Source of the DNA: Synechococcales cyanobacterium GL140_1_metabinner_5_sub
GTDB taxonomy: Bacteria; Cyanobacteriota; Cyanobacteriia; Cyanobacteriales; Chamaesiphonaceae
DNA: 64,000 nucleotides
Assembly (NCBI GenBank): GCA_025359065.1
Contig: JANYHM010000058.1
Span: 1-64,000 of the forward strand
Direction of reading: 5' to 3'
Shown here piece by piece: positions 17,109 to 25,524 of this stretch; within the stretch, counting starts at the first letter, position 1; each line of letters begins with the position of its first letter. The position numbers were made by a program, and so were the translations under genes. Under the pieces are notes generated by a model. It saw only the letters and a program-made list of their open reading frames with translations. It ran no database searches and was not told the DNA's origin.

Positions 17109-17452
17109 TGGGTAGACCTAAGCCCAAAGTCTTTTACAAAATGCACGTAAAAGCGGGTGACACTGTGCAGGTAATCTCTGGTAAAGAGAAAGGCCAAATC
17201 AGCGAAATCTTGAAATCTATCCCTGAAAAAAGCATGGTGATCGTTAAGGGCGTAAATATGCGTACCAAACACGTTAAGCCTACCCAAGAGAACGAATCTG
17301 GTCGGATCGATGTTTCCGAAGCGCCAATTCACAGCTCTAAAGTGATGCTCTATTCCAAAAAAGGCCAAGTGGCCAGTCGGGTATCTTACACTTACACTGC
17401 CGAGGGTAAAAAAGTACGGATGCTGAAAAAAACCGGCGAAATTATCGATTAA
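17108..17452 (+). CDS. rplX: 50S ribosomal protein L24
   Basis: 114 residues with the KOW motif [20 protein letters not shown] near the N-terminus and [20 protein letters not shown]. An assembly-initiator protein of the large subunit. Its start is fused to the rplN stop. Confidence 0.96.
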   Translation: MGRPKPKVFYKMHVKAGDTVQVISGKEKGQISEILKSIPEKSMVIVKGVNMRTKHVKPTQENESGRIDVSEAPIHSSKVMLYSKKGQVASRVSYTYTAEGKKVRMLKKTGEIID

Positions 17453-17494
17453 TCAATTCAGTTCTGACCAAGCCCAGAACCAGCAATACAAATC

Positions 17495-18040
17495 ATGTCA
17501 CAAACATTCAAGCTCAATTATCAACAGGTCATCGTTCCCAAGCTGCAAGAGCAGTTTGGCTTCAAGAACGTGATGGAAGTGCCTAAAGTCATCAAAATCA
17601 CCGTTAACCGGGGTTTGGGTGAAGCGGCCACCAATGCTAAAGCATTGGAATCTTCGGTAGCCGAAATTGCCAAAGTTACTGGTCAAAAGCCAGTAATTAC
17701 CCGCGCGAAGAAAGCGATCGCTGGCTTCAAAATCCGTCAGGGTATGCCTGTCGGCGTAATGGTGACATTGCGTGGCGATCGGATGTATGCGTTCCTAGAT
17801 AGATTTATTAATTTGTCTCTGCCTCGGATTCGAGATTTTCGCGGCATCAGCCCGAATAGCTTCGATGGACGCGGCAACTACAGCATCGGTATTCGGGAGC
17901 AGCTCATTTTCCCTGAAATTGAGTATGACCAAATCGATCAAATTCGCGGGATGGATATTTCTATCATCACCACCGCAAACAACGATGAGGAAGGACGTGC
18001 GCTGCTCAAAGCAATGCGTATGCCTTTCCGCGACCAATAG
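17495..18040 (+). CDS. rplE: 50S ribosomal protein L5
   Basis: 181 residues with [32 protein letters not shown] and the C-terminal IIPPEIEYDQ-type segment seen here as [20 protein letters not shown]. Binds 5S rRNA. rpsH follows directly; rpsN (S14), present at this place in Escherichia coli, is absent, as in other cyanobacteria. Confidence 0.97.
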   Translation: MSQTFKLNYQQVIVPKLQEQFGFKNVMEVPKVIKITVNRGLGEAATNAKALESSVAEIAKVTGQKPVITRAKKAIAGFKIRQGMPVGVMVTLRGDRMYAFLDRFINLSLPRIRDFRGISPNSFDGRGNYSIGIREQLIFPEIEYDQIDQIRGMDISIITTANNDEEGRALLKAMRMPFRDQ

Positions 18041-18065
18041 GCCACTAATCCCCAAGATATAAACA

Positions 18066-18467
18066 ATGGCGGCACACGACACTATTTCAGACATGCTGAC
18101 TCGGATACGCAACTCGAGCCTAGTCAAGCACCAAACCACCGAAATTCCTGCGACTAAAATGACCCGTAGCATTGCCAAAGTGCTGCAAAGCGAAGGCTTT
18201 ATTGGGGAAGTTAGCGAAAGCGGCGAAGGCATTGAGTGTAAGTTGGTCTTGACCCTCAAGTACAAAGGCAAAACCCGACAGCCCATCATCACCGCTTTGC
18301 AGCGGGTGAGTAAGCCCGGTCTCCGGGTGTATTCTAACCACCAAGATCTCCCCAAAGTATTGGGTGGTATTGGCATAGCGGTAATTTCCACTTCTAGTGG
18401 CATCATGACCGATCGCGAAGCGCGCAAACAGGGCGTTGGCGGCGAGATTCTTTGCTACGTTTGGTAG
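18066..18467 (+). CDS. rpsH: 30S ribosomal protein S8
   Basis: 133 residues, N-terminus [17 protein letters not shown] and C-terminal signature [21 protein letters not shown]8 binds central 16S rRNA and is the autogenous regulator of the spc operon in Escherichia coli; whether it has that role here is unknown. It is followed by an 83-nt gap, the longest inside this part of the operon. Confidence 0.97.
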   Translation: MAAHDTISDMLTRIRNSSLVKHQTTEIPATKMTRSIAKVLQSEGFIGEVSESGEGIECKLVLTLKYKGKTRQPIITALQRVSKPGLRVYSNHQDLPKVLGGIGIAVISTSSGIMTDREARKQGVGGEILCYVW

Positions 18468-18550
18468 ACCCGTTCTCCCCTGATTCAAACTCAGCCCTGA
18501 TTCAAGCTAGGTTGACACTTAATAAATTGACAAGGAGAAATCCCTAATAT

Positions 18551-19090
18551 ATGTCACGTATCGGCAAAAAACCGATCGCCATCCCGGCCAAAGTGGTGGT
18601 AATGATCGAAGACCGTAAGGTATCTGTTAAAGGCCCTAAGGGCGAGCTTTATAGAGAGCTGCCCACCGGCGTAGTAATCGCCAAAGATGGTGAAACTATT
18701 GTGGTCACGCGGGCGAATGAGTCCCGCACCGCTCGCCAACGTCATGGCCTCTGCCGGACATTGGTAGCAAATATGGTAGACGGTGTTTCTCAAGGATTCA
18801 GCAAAAAGCTAGAAATCCAAGGGGTCGGATACCGAGCTTCTAATCAAGGAACTAAATTAATTTTAAACGTAGGCTATAGTAAGCCCGTAGAAATTGAGCC
18901 ACCAGCCGGGATTTCGATCGTGGCTGAAGGAAACACCAACCTGACGGTCAGCGGTATCGACAAAGAGCTAGTAGGTAACACTGCTGCTCGCATCCGCCAA
19001 GTACGTCCCCCAGAAGTATATAAAGGTAAGGGGATCCGCTATGCCGGTGAGGTTGTCAGACGCAAGGCTGGTAAATCAGGTAAGAAATAA
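18551..19090 (+). CDS. rplF: 50S ribosomal protein L6
   Basis: 179 residues, [20 protein letters not shown] at the start and the signature [20 protein letters not shown] at the end. A clear AAGGAGA lies about 12 nt before the ATG. L6 sits near the sarcin-ricin loop. It is 5 nt before rplR. Confidence 0.97.
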   Translation: MSRIGKKPIAIPAKVVVMIEDRKVSVKGPKGELYRELPTGVVIAKDGETIVVTRANESRTARQRHGLCRTLVANMVDGVSQGFSKKLEIQGVGYRASNQGTKLILNVGYSKPVEIEPPAGISIVAEGNTNLTVSGIDKELVGNTAARIRQVRPPEVYKGKGIRYAGEVVRRKAGKSGKK

Positions 19091-19095
19091 TAATT

Positions 19096-19455
19096 ATGAA
19101 ATTAACTCGCAAGGCTTCAACTCAGCGGCGACACTTCCGCGTCCGCAAACAGGTCAATGGCTCTGCCGATCGGCCTCGTTTAGCTGTATTTCGCTCCAAC
19201 ATGCACATCTATGCTCAGGTCATTGACGATGCCAAGCAGCACACTTTGGTAGCTGCTTCTACTGTTGATAAAGATCTGAAAAAGTTAGACACTGGTGCTA
19301 ACAGCGATGCCGCTACTGCCGTCGGTAAATTAATTGCCGAACGTGCCCTGGCTTTAGGCATCAAACAAGTAGTATTCGATCGCGGTGGTAATTTGTACCA
19401 CGGTCGGGTCAAAGCTCTCGCCGAAGCCGCCCGCGCTGCCGGTCTAGATTTCTAA
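19096..19455 (+). CDS. rplR: 50S ribosomal protein L18
   Basis: 119 residues with [18 protein letters not shown] and the C-terminal [20 protein letters not shown]. Binds 5S rRNA together with L5. Start chosen at [20 protein letters not shown], normal for the family. Confidence 0.97.
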   Translation: MKLTRKASTQRRHFRVRKQVNGSADRPRLAVFRSNMHIYAQVIDDAKQHTLVAASTVDKDLKKLDTGANSDAATAVGKLIAERALALGIKQVVFDRGGNLYHGRVKALAEAARAAGLDF

Positions 19456-19479
19456 ATAAACTTAACCAATTAAAAAATC

Positions 19480-20064
19480 ATGGCAAGAGACCAACAGCAG
19501 CAAGACAAGCCCGATAAGCAGGATAAGAATTCTCGCCGTAAGGGTGGGAATGACCGCGATCGCAAGGGTGGCAAAGAAAAAGATTCTGGCTACCAAGAAA
19601 GAATCGTCCAGATTCGCCGGGTAAGCAAGGTAGTTAAGGGCGGTAAAAAACTTAGCTTCCGCGCCATTGTGGTAATCGGTAACGAAAAAGGCCAAGTAGG
19701 CGTAGGCGTTGGTAAGGCCAGTGATGTAATCGGTGCAGTACGCAAAGGCGTAGCCGATGGCAAAAAGCACCTGATCGATGTGCCTTTAACTAAGTCCAAC
19801 ACTATTCCTCACCCGATCGTTGGTGAAGGTGGTGGTGCCAATGTCATGATGCGGCCAGCCGCACCAGGTACTGGAGTAATTGCGGGGGGCGCAGTACGTA
19901 CTGTGTTAGAACTAGCTGGAGTCAAGAATATTTTGGCCAAGCAATTAGGTTCTGGTAACCCCTTGAACAATGCCCGCGCAGCGGTTAATGCGCTCAAGAC
20001 TCTCCGTAGCTTCCAACAGGTAGCCGAAGATCGCGGTGTTTCCGTCGAAAGTCTGTTCGCGTAA
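19480..20064 (+). CDS. rpsE: 30S ribosomal protein S5 with long charged N-terminus
   Basis: 194 residues. The core starts near residue 39 ([20 protein letters not shown]) and contains the double-stranded-RNA-binding-like fold and [17 protein letters not shown]. Before it is a low-complexity, highly charged stretch (Gln, Asp, Lys, Arg), longer than in the S5 proteins I recall. S5 shapes decoding accuracy and the mRNA entry helicase site. rpmD (L30) is absent between this gene and rplO, as usual in cyanobacteria. Confidence 0.96.
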   Translation: MARDQQQQDKPDKQDKNSRRKGGNDRDRKGGKEKDSGYQERIVQIRRVSKVVKGGKKLSFRAIVVIGNEKGQVGVGVGKASDVIGAVRKGVADGKKHLIDVPLTKSNTIPHPIVGEGGGANVMMRPAAPGTGVIAGGAVRTVLELAGVKNILAKQLGSGNPLNNARAAVNALKTLRSFQQVAEDRGVSVESLFA

Positions 20065-20100
20065 CCCCCAATTTAAACACTCTAAGCTGAAGTTAGTCCT

Positions 20101-20544
20101 ATGAGATTAGATGATCTAAAACCAAAAGCGGGTTCTAAACACCGCAAACGCCGGATCGGGCGTGGTATTTCTGCCGGTCAAGGTGCCAGCGGCGGTTTCG
20201 GGATGCGCGGTCAAAAGTCCCGCTCCGGTAAACCAACTCGCCCCGGTTTTGAAGGTGGTCAAATGCCTTTGTATCGGCGCTTGCCCAAGCTGAAGCATTT
20301 CCCGCTGATTAACCGTAAGGAATATACAATTATCAACGTGAGCAAGCTAGCTGAATTGGCTGCCAGCACCGAGGTAACTTTAGAGTCCTTGATGGCTGTG
20401 GGTATTGTGACCACTAATGATGGCCCTTTGAAGCTTTTAGGTGATGGCGAACTGACAGTAGCCTTGACCTGTAAGGCCGCAGCGTTTACTGCTGGTGCTA
20501 AGGCTAAAATCGAAGCTGTCGGTGGCACCTGCGAAATAGTTTAG
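20101..20544 (+). CDS. rplO: 50S ribosomal protein L15
   Basis: 147 residues with [20 protein letters not shown] and the [20 protein letters not shown] loop, and the C-terminal glycine-rich sheet. Last ribosomal gene of this block: a hairpin with a T-run follows at 20566, so much transcription may stop here. Confidence 0.97.
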   Translation: MRLDDLKPKAGSKHRKRRIGRGISAGQGASGGFGMRGQKSRSGKPTRPGFEGGQMPLYRRLPKLKHFPLINRKEYTIINVSKLAELAASTEVTLESLMAVGIVTTNDGPLKLLGDGELTVALTCKAAAFTAGAKAKIEAVGGTCEIV

Positions 20545-20565
20545 GCAAAGATACAAGTTTTATAT

Positions 20566-20615
20566 AAATCGCCCCTGATCGGCTACTTAGCTGGTCGAGG
20601 GCGATTTGTTTTGAT
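20566..20615 (+). terminator. Probable rho-independent terminator after rplO
   Basis: AAATCGCCC (20566-20574) pairs perfectly with GGGCGATTT (20599-20607) around a 24-nt loop that can itself form a weaker inner stem, followed by GTTTTGATT. It lies between rplO and secY, which are uninterrupted in many bacteria. The 150 nt between it and secY are the expected place for a separate secY promoter. Confidence 0.65.
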
Positions 20616-20767
20616 TATATCGTTCTACAAAGGTAAAGAGAGAGTTACAATAATTAATCAATCATTAATATTTGCGACTTATGGCAACCCATCGCTTTTG
20701 TTAGCTGTGGGAGGCAGGCCGCTTTAATCTCAAATAATACAGATATTCGATCAAGGAATTCTTTACG

Positions 20768-22120
20768 ATGAATGCAGCGAGCAGAGAACGAGCGCCCAGC
20801 GCTCAAGAGACTTTTACCCAGATGGCGCAGACGGCAGGTCTGCGGGCAAGGGTGCTGGTGACGATCGGGCTACTAATTTTGGCTCGTTTGGGGGTGTATT
20901 TACCTTTACCAGGTATTGATAGACTGCGTTTTGCCGAAAGCTTAAAAAGCAACCAGGCGATCGGCTTTTTAGATATCTTTTCTGGTGGGGGGATTTCGGC
21001 AGTAGGGGTATTTGCCCTGGGTATTTTGCCGTACATCAATGCCTCGATCATTATTCAACTGCTGACTACTGCTTTACCAGCGCTGGAAAAGCTGCAAAAA
21101 GAAGAGGGTGAAGCTGGTCGTAGAAAGATCTCTCAGATTACTCGCTACGTGGCCTTGGGTTGGGGCATTATCCAAAGTGTGGGAATCGCCTTTTGGTTGA
21201 ATAATTTTGCGATTACCCCCAGTCCATTGTTCGTTCCTAGTACCGCGATCGCTTTGGTAGCTGGTTCAATGTTCATTATGTGGATCTCGGAATTGATTAC
21301 CGAACGGGGTATTGGTAACGGAGCATCGCTGCTAATTTTCATCAACATTGTGGCTGTCTTCCCTAAGTCTTTGGCGGATACTTTTGACCAGGCTAAAACC
21401 GGCGGCAACCAAGTGCTTATTAATGTACTGATTTTGCTAGCAGTATTTTTGGTGACGATCGTTTGTATCGTATTTATTCAAGAAGGCTCTCGTCAGATCC
21501 CAATTATTTCGGCCAAGCGTCAGGTTGGTCGGCGGCTATATCGTGAACGCACTAGCTATTTGCCCCTGCGTTTAATTCAGGGCGGTGTGATGCCAATCAT
21601 TTTCGCTTCTTCGGTCATGGCTTTGCCTCAAGGTTTGTCTGGTTTCACCAGACCTGCTGAAGGAGTTACTCAAAATCAGTTTATGAGTGCCCTGCATACT
21701 GGTGCAAATGCTGTATCTACTGCTATGAACCCAGAAGGTCCTACTCCCTGGATTTATTTGGGTGTGTATATGATCTTGATTATCTTCTTTAGCTATTTCT
21801 ATTCTACTTTGGTGGTTAACCCCATCGATATGGCGCAAAATCTGAAGAAAATGGGTGCTAGTATTCCTGGGATTCGGCCCGGTCAAGCTACTAGTAAGTA
21901 CATCGAAGGAGTTTTGAATCGCCTGACTATCTTGGGTGCTTGCTTCTTGGGTGCCGTGGCTATTATTCCTGGCATTATTGAGTCTGCGTTACACATCACC
22001 ACCTTTAGAGGTTTTGGTGCAACTTCCTTGCTAATTTTAGTAGGGGTGGCGATCGAGACGGCTAAACAAATTCAAACATACGTTATCTCTCAACGCTATG
22101 AGGGCATGGTGAAGCAGTAA
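20768..22120 (+). CDS. secY: Preprotein translocase subunit SecY
   Basis: 450 residues with ten predicted membrane helices; the plug and pore regions FLDIFSGGGISAVGVFALGI and the conserved cytosolic loop RRLYRERTSYLPLRL are clear, and the C-terminal helix begins GVAIETAKQIQTYVISQRYEG. It forms the SecYEG channel in plasma and thylakoid membranes with the SecE encoded at 55378. It lies 223 nt after rplO behind a terminator. Confidence 0.97.
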   Translation: MNAASRERAPSAQETFTQMAQTAGLRARVLVTIGLLILARLGVYLPLPGIDRLRFAESLKSNQAIGFLDIFSGGGISAVGVFALGILPYINASIIIQLLTTALPALEKLQKEEGEAGRRKISQITRYVALGWGIIQSVGIAFWLNNFAITPSPLFVPSTAIALVAGSMFIMWISELITERGIGNGASLLIFINIVAVFPKSLADTFDQAKTGGNQVLINVLILLAVFLVTIVCIVFIQEGSRQIPIISAKRQVGRRLYRERTSYLPLRLIQGGVMPIIFASSVMALPQGLSGFTRPAEGVTQNQFMSALHTGANAVSTAMNPEGPTPWIYLGVYMILIIFFSYFYSTLVVNPIDMAQNLKKMGASIPGIRPGQATSKYIEGVLNRLTILGACFLGAVAIIPGIIESALHITTFRGFGATSLLILVGVAIETAKQIQTYVISQRYEGMVKQ

Positions 22121-22181
22121 AGTGAAACAGTAAAAACATGCACAACTTAAGCGATATAGCAACATTGGAGCGCAACGTAAC

Positions 22182-22733
22182 TTGACCAGACTAATTTTCA
22201 TCGGCGCACCGGGCGCTGGCAAAGGAACTCAGGCCGCTATTTTGGCCGAACACTTTCACATTCCCCATATTTCTACTGGTGATATTCTGCGGGCGGCGGT
22301 CAAAGACCAGACCGAACTAGGAATCAAAGCCAAAGAGTATATGGATGCCGGAGACCTGGTGCCCGATTCTTTGATTTTGGATTTAATCCGCGATCGGCTG
22401 GCTCAGTCGGATGCGGCAACTGGCTGGATTTTGGATGGCTTTCCTCGGAATGTGGCTCAGGCCGAGTTCTTAGATAAGCTGTTAGTTGAAATCAATCAGC
22501 ACGACTATGTGGGCTTAGAGCTGTTTGTACCAGATGATATCTTGGTCGAACGCTTGCTGCTGCGAGGGAGAGCCGATGATAACGCCGAGACGATTCGCCA
22601 CCGCCTAGGGGTGTATCATCAACAAACTTCACCCCTGACGACTTTTTACAAAAACCAACAGCGCCTGCGCCAAGTCAATGGTCATCAGGAGCTAGAAGTG
22701 GTTGCTAAAGACCTGCAAACTGCTTTGGCTTGA
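22182..22733 (+). CDS. adk: Adenylate kinase
   Basis: 183 residues, Walker A FIGAPGAGKGTQ at the N-terminus, and the AMP site DGFPRNVAQAEFL. The LID region (LLLRGRADDNAETIRHRLG) is the short type without zinc cysteines. It interconverts AMP, ADP and ATP. The only suitable start is TTG at 22182, right at the conserved first strand. It sits in the usual secY-adk-infA order. Confidence 0.95.
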   Translation: MTRLIFIGAPGAGKGTQAAILAEHFHIPHISTGDILRAAVKDQTELGIKAKEYMDAGDLVPDSLILDLIRDRLAQSDAATGWILDGFPRNVAQAEFLDKLLVEINQHDYVGLELFVPDDILVERLLLRGRADDNAETIRHRLGVYHQQTSPLTTFYKNQQRLRQVNGHQELEVVAKDLQTALA

Positions 22734-22847
22734 GACAAATAAGAAGTTAGCCGTTACCTGAGACAGATGACGGCTAATTTTGCTACAATGTGTCAGGTAG
22801 AAATACTGACAGCAGTCAACTTTGTTAAATTTAGAGGTATTCAAAGC

Positions 22848-23081
22848 TTGTCTAAACAAGACTTGATCGAAATGGAAGGCACCGTGACAGAGTCACTGCC
22901 CAATGCAATGTTCCGAGTAGATCTGGACAACGGCTTTAATGTGCTGGCGCATATTTCTGGCAAAATTCGCCGGAACTACATCAAAATTTTGGAAGGCGAT
23001 CGAGTTAAGTGCGAACTAACTCCTTACGATCTGAGTAAAGGGCGCATTACTTACCGTCTCAAAAATCAGCGTGGTCGTTAG
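22848..23081 (+). CDS. infA: Translation initiation factor IF-1
   Basis: 77 residues when read from the TTG at 22848, giving a first residue followed by [18 protein letters not shown], the universal IF-1 N-terminus; AGAGG stands about 11 nt upstream. An ATG at 22767 would add 27 non-conserved residues and is rejected. The OB fold ([20 protein letters not shown]) binds the ribosomal A site. The usual continuation rpmJ-rpsM-rpsK-rpoA-rplQ does not follow. Confidence 0.95.
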   Translation: MSKQDLIEMEGTVTESLPNAMFRVDLDNGFNVLAHISGKIRRNYIKILEGDRVKCELTPYDLSKGRITYRLKNQRGR

Positions 23082-23165
23082 TTAACGTTAATCCTTGATT
23101 CTTTCCAGGGTCTATGGTATCGTTAGAGATTGGCATAGTGATTAATCGCTTTGTCCTAACGCCGA

Positions 23166-23248
23166 GCAGATGTGGCGGAATTGGTATACGCGCACGCTTG
23201 AGGTGCGTGTGGTCCTAGACCTTGCGAGTTCGAGTCTCGCTATCTGCA
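23166..23248 (+). tRNA. trnL-GAG: tRNA-Leu(GAG)
   Basis: 83 nt: acceptor GCAGATG with TATCTGC (one G-T pair), D-arm TGGCGGAATTGGTATACGC, anticodon arm CACGCTTGAGGTGCGTG with anticodon GAG, long class II variable arm, T-arm GCGAGTTCGAGTCTCGC, discriminator A. No encoded CCA. It lies 84 nt after infA and is followed by a strong terminator. Confidence 0.96.
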
Positions 23249-23261
23249 TCGCACTAGCAAC

Positions 23262-23310
23262 TTCCGGTGGCTTTCTTTATTATTAAGAGGCTACCGGAAT
23301 TTGTTTTTTA
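23262..23310 (+). terminator. Rho-independent terminator after tRNA-Leu(GAG)
   Basis: TTCCGGTGGCT pairs with GGCTACCGGAA over 11 positions, two of them G-T, across a 17-nt T/A-rich loop; TTTGTTTTTT follows. It closes the secY-adk-infA-tRNA block and precedes the chorismate lyase gene. Confidence 0.85.
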
Positions 23311-23320
23311 AAAGAGTATT

Positions 23321-23887
23321 TTGATCAAAAAATGGCACCGTCTAGATCCAGTTTGGTCTAGTAATCCCTCAGAAGTCCAGTCAGGCTTGCCCCACAGTCA
23401 GTTACCACCAGCTTGGCAGTTGTTGCTCTTGGGTGATGGTTCACCGACTAGGCACCTGCAATTATTGACTGGTGAAGCCACTGAAGTGGACGTGTTAGAT
23501 ATGTCGGTGGTAGGAATGATTGATGATGGTGCACCGATCGAGCTACAAGAAGTGCCGGGGCCAAGATTGAGGCGACAAGTATGGCTCAGGACTGCTTCAG
23601 GGCAAAGGCTGGCCTATGCGGCTTCCTGGTGGAACGCTGAACATGTAGATGAATATTTGCAAAATCGCAGTCTGCCGATTTGGGCGAGTTTGGCGAGGCT
23701 CCGCACTGAACTCCATCGAGATGTGCGCGGCATTTACTGCGGCACTTCGCCAGCTCTGAGCAAGGGCTTTGGAGAGCCAGGAATTCTTTGGGGTCGGCAC
23801 TATTTGTTTTGGCACCAGGGCAAGCCATTGACTTTGATCTATGAGGTTTTTTCGCCTTACTTACAGCGATATTTAGGCAAGCTGTGA
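23321..23887 (+). CDS. Chorismate lyase family protein (plastoquinone pathway)
   Basis: 188 residues resembling the cyanobacterial chorismate-pyruvate lyase, which makes 4-hydroxybenzoate, the head-group precursor of plastoquinone. Visible features are LLLLGDGSPTRHLQLLTG near the N-terminus, the arginine-containing RRQVWLRTASGQRLAYAASW strands and FGEPGILWGRHYLFWHQGKP, consistent with the UbiC fold (Arg and Glu bind chorismate). The start is TTG at 23321, just after the tRNA terminator, so its promoter must lie within or near that hairpin. Confidence 0.8.
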   Translation: MIKKWHRLDPVWSSNPSEVQSGLPHSQLPPAWQLLLLGDGSPTRHLQLLTGEATEVDVLDMSVVGMIDDGAPIELQEVPGPRLRRQVWLRTASGQRLAYAASWWNAEHVDEYLQNRSLPIWASLARLRTELHRDVRGIYCGTSPALSKGFGEPGILWGRHYLFWHQGKPLTLIYEVFSPYLQRYLGKL

Positions 23888-23921
23888 TGGAGATAGAATT
23901 CGGCCAGATTCCTGACGTGGG

Positions 23922-24257
23922 CTAAAAAATGATGGGCTTGATTCGTCTCAGGCAATCCTGTAACAAAAGCTCTGGACAAGCACCCTGATAAGTAGCCCTT
24001 CTGGCTCTAAAGTCAAGCGATCGCATTTGCTCTGTCATAATAACGCCGGTAACAGCTTCACCCTCTGGTATAACTACATAGAAAGGATTTTTCCTTTGGG
24101 TATTACTAATGGGGCAAACATAAGCAAAACCCATTTGTGCATTAAAATCGTCGTGGCTAATCACTAGAGCTGGTCGATTACCCATTTGCTCATGACCAGC
24201 CTGCGGATCAAAATCAATCCAAATAAAATCCCCACGTTTTGGAATGTACACTACCAA
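23922..24257 (-). CDS. mazF: MazF/PemK-type endoribonuclease toxin
   Basis: 111 residues. PKRGDFIWIDFDPQAGHEQM followed by GNRPALVIS is the conserved beta1-beta2 core with the catalytic arginine, and VCPISNTQRKNPFYV and TGVIMTEQMRSLDF contain the catalytic threonine region. Such toxins cut mRNA at short motifs. The gene overlaps the end of the antitoxin gene by 7 nt, so the two are translated together. Confidence 0.92.
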   Translation of the reverse strand: MVVYIPKRGDFIWIDFDPQAGHEQMGNRPALVISHDDFNAQMGFAYVCPISNTQRKNPFYVVIPEGEAVTGVIMTEQMRSLDFRARRATYQGACPELLLQDCLRRIKPIIF

Positions 24258-24493
24258 ACCTCTTGCCCCATTGGTTTACCCCATTCCACTTCGCCGTCAG
24301 GTTCTTCGGTAATGCCTACCAGCAATTCATTTAGGGTAAATTCTGGTAATGCTTGAATGCGCTGTATCACCAATTTACCGCCCTCAACAGTGCACTCGAT
24401 CGCATCATTGGGCTTTAGATCCAGTGCTTCAACGGCATACTTGGGAATCCGCAAAGCAAGAGAGTTTCCCCACTGGCCAATTTGTGACTTCAT
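24251..24493 (-). CDS. mazE: MazE-type antitoxin (AbrB/SpoVT fold)
   Basis: 80 residues. The swapped-hairpin DNA-binding domain is at the N-terminus (QIGQWGNSLALRIPKYAVEA, DAIECTVEGGKLVIQRI), and a short acidic tail, expected to wrap MazF, is at the C-terminus. It comes first in the operon, as in mazEF of Escherichia coli. Palindromes just upstream (24518-24580) are the likely operator. Confidence 0.92.
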   Translation of the reverse strand: MKSQIGQWGNSLALRIPKYAVEALDLKPNDAIECTVEGGKLVIQRIQALPEFTLNELLVGITEEPDGEVEWGKPMGQEVW

Positions 24494-24517
24494 AATTTTA
24501 TGTTCTCACCGCTTAAC

Positions 24518-24580
24518 TTAGATATCTAAAGTATATCATAAATAATCTCTTGCTTTAAGTGTGTAGAGTCTTATGATATA
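24518..24580. promoter_or_regulatory. Palindromes and mirrored -10 elements between mazE and the Uma2 gene
   Basis: A perfect 12-bp palindrome TTAGATATCTAA (24518-24529), then TATATCATAA (24532-24541) and its exact inverted copy TTATGATATA (24571-24580). Each arm of the long inverted repeat contains TATGAT on one strand. On the plus strand TTGCTT (24550-24555) plus 16 nt plus TATGAT (24572-24577) makes a good promoter for the Uma2 gene. MazE or MazEF binding here would affect both directions; that is inferred. Confidence 0.55.
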
Positions 24581-24608
24581 AGTACAGGTTTTCTTATGGG
24601 TAGATACT

Positions 24609-25376
24609 ATGGCTAATACTGTCCTGCAACAAACGGCGATCGAAGTCGATAGCTGGAATCCACCTTCACCACCTACAGATCTAATCTTTGACGATGGAGA
24701 GTCTTTGGAAACTAACCAACACCGAGTAGCGATGAATGTGCTGATTCGCTCTTATCAGCAATACCGCATCGCACAAACAGACTTTTATGTTGGCGGTAAT
24801 ATGTTTATTTATTACAGCAGTACCCAAGTCAAAAATCGTGACTTTCGCGGGCCAGACTTTTTTGTAGTACTAGATGTCGATGGAGAGCGAGAGCGGCTGG
24901 GATGGGTAGTTTGGGAAGAAGAAGGCCGCTATCCTGATGTGATCGTCGAGCTAATGTCGCCGAGTACCACCAAGGTCGATCTGGGGGTGAAAAAAGACTT
25001 ATACGATCAAGTGTTCAAAACTCAAAACTACTTTGTCTATAATCCCTTTGATGCGACCTCTCTGCTTGGTTGGCATCGCAGTAACGCCTATCAAGAAATT
25101 GCTCCCGATGAGCGCGGCTGGCTCTGGTGTGAGAAATTGGGCTTGTGGTTGGGCACTTGGCAAGGGACAATCGACCGCGAGACGATGAATTGGCTGAGAT
25201 TTTATGACTCAACTGGTGGATTGGTGCTCTTACCAGAAGAGGTAGCGCAGCAAAACGCTGAGATAGCGCAACAAAAGGCCGAAGCTGAGTTTCAACGTGC
25301 TGAGGCTGGGTCTCAACGAGTAGAGCGACTAGCGGCTCGACTGAGGGAGTTGGGTGAAAATCCTGACTTGCTCTGA
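24609..25376 (+). CDS. Uma2 family endonuclease-like protein (DUF820)
   Basis: 255 residues, a PD-(D/E)XK-fold protein of the family greatly expanded in cyanobacteria. Core elements are FRGPDFFVVLDVDG, the catalytic region YPDVIVELMSPSTTKVDLG with KKDLYDQ, and YFVYNPFD. The C-terminal 45 residues form a Gln/Ala/Glu-rich coiled coil with repeats of AQQNAEIAQQKAE type. The function of these proteins is not established; nuclease activity is inferred from the fold. Confidence 0.85.
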   Translation: MANTVLQQTAIEVDSWNPPSPPTDLIFDDGESLETNQHRVAMNVLIRSYQQYRIAQTDFYVGGNMFIYYSSTQVKNRDFRGPDFFVVLDVDGERERLGWVVWEEEGRYPDVIVELMSPSTTKVDLGVKKDLYDQVFKTQNYFVYNPFDATSLLGWHRSNAYQEIAPDERGWLWCEKLGLWLGTWQGTIDRETMNWLRFYDSTGGLVLLPEEVAQQNAEIAQQKAEAEFQRAEAGSQRVERLAARLRELGENPDLL

Positions 25377-25399
25377 CTCAGAGTAGAATGTTTATGCGG

Positions 25400-25434
25400 A
25401 GTCTGTCTGATCTGGTTGATGAGACAGACTTTTG
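25400..25434 (+). terminator. Terminator after the Uma2 gene
   Basis: AGTCTGTCT (25400-25408) pairs perfectly with AGACAGACT (25422-25430) around 13 nt, followed by TTTTGGG. There is a T-run only on the plus strand, so it serves the Uma2 gene and not the convergent purF. Confidence 0.75.
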
Positions 25435-25524
25435 GGTTCTTTCGATCGACCATATTTTTTGAGAGCATCAGTTAGCCCCGGCTTTTCTTTGAGGCGTTTA
25501 ACGAGAGGTCGAGCTATGCTTTGT

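Noticed and set aside
22767-22847. 27-residue N-terminal extension of IF-1 from an upstream ATG
   Set aside because: IF-1 is about 70-77 residues with a conserved start at [10 protein letters not shown]; the TTG at 22848 has a ribosome site and fits.
23082-23165. rpmJ (L36) after infA
   Set aside because: I looked for the short KxSVKxxCxxC pattern in this stretch and did not find it.
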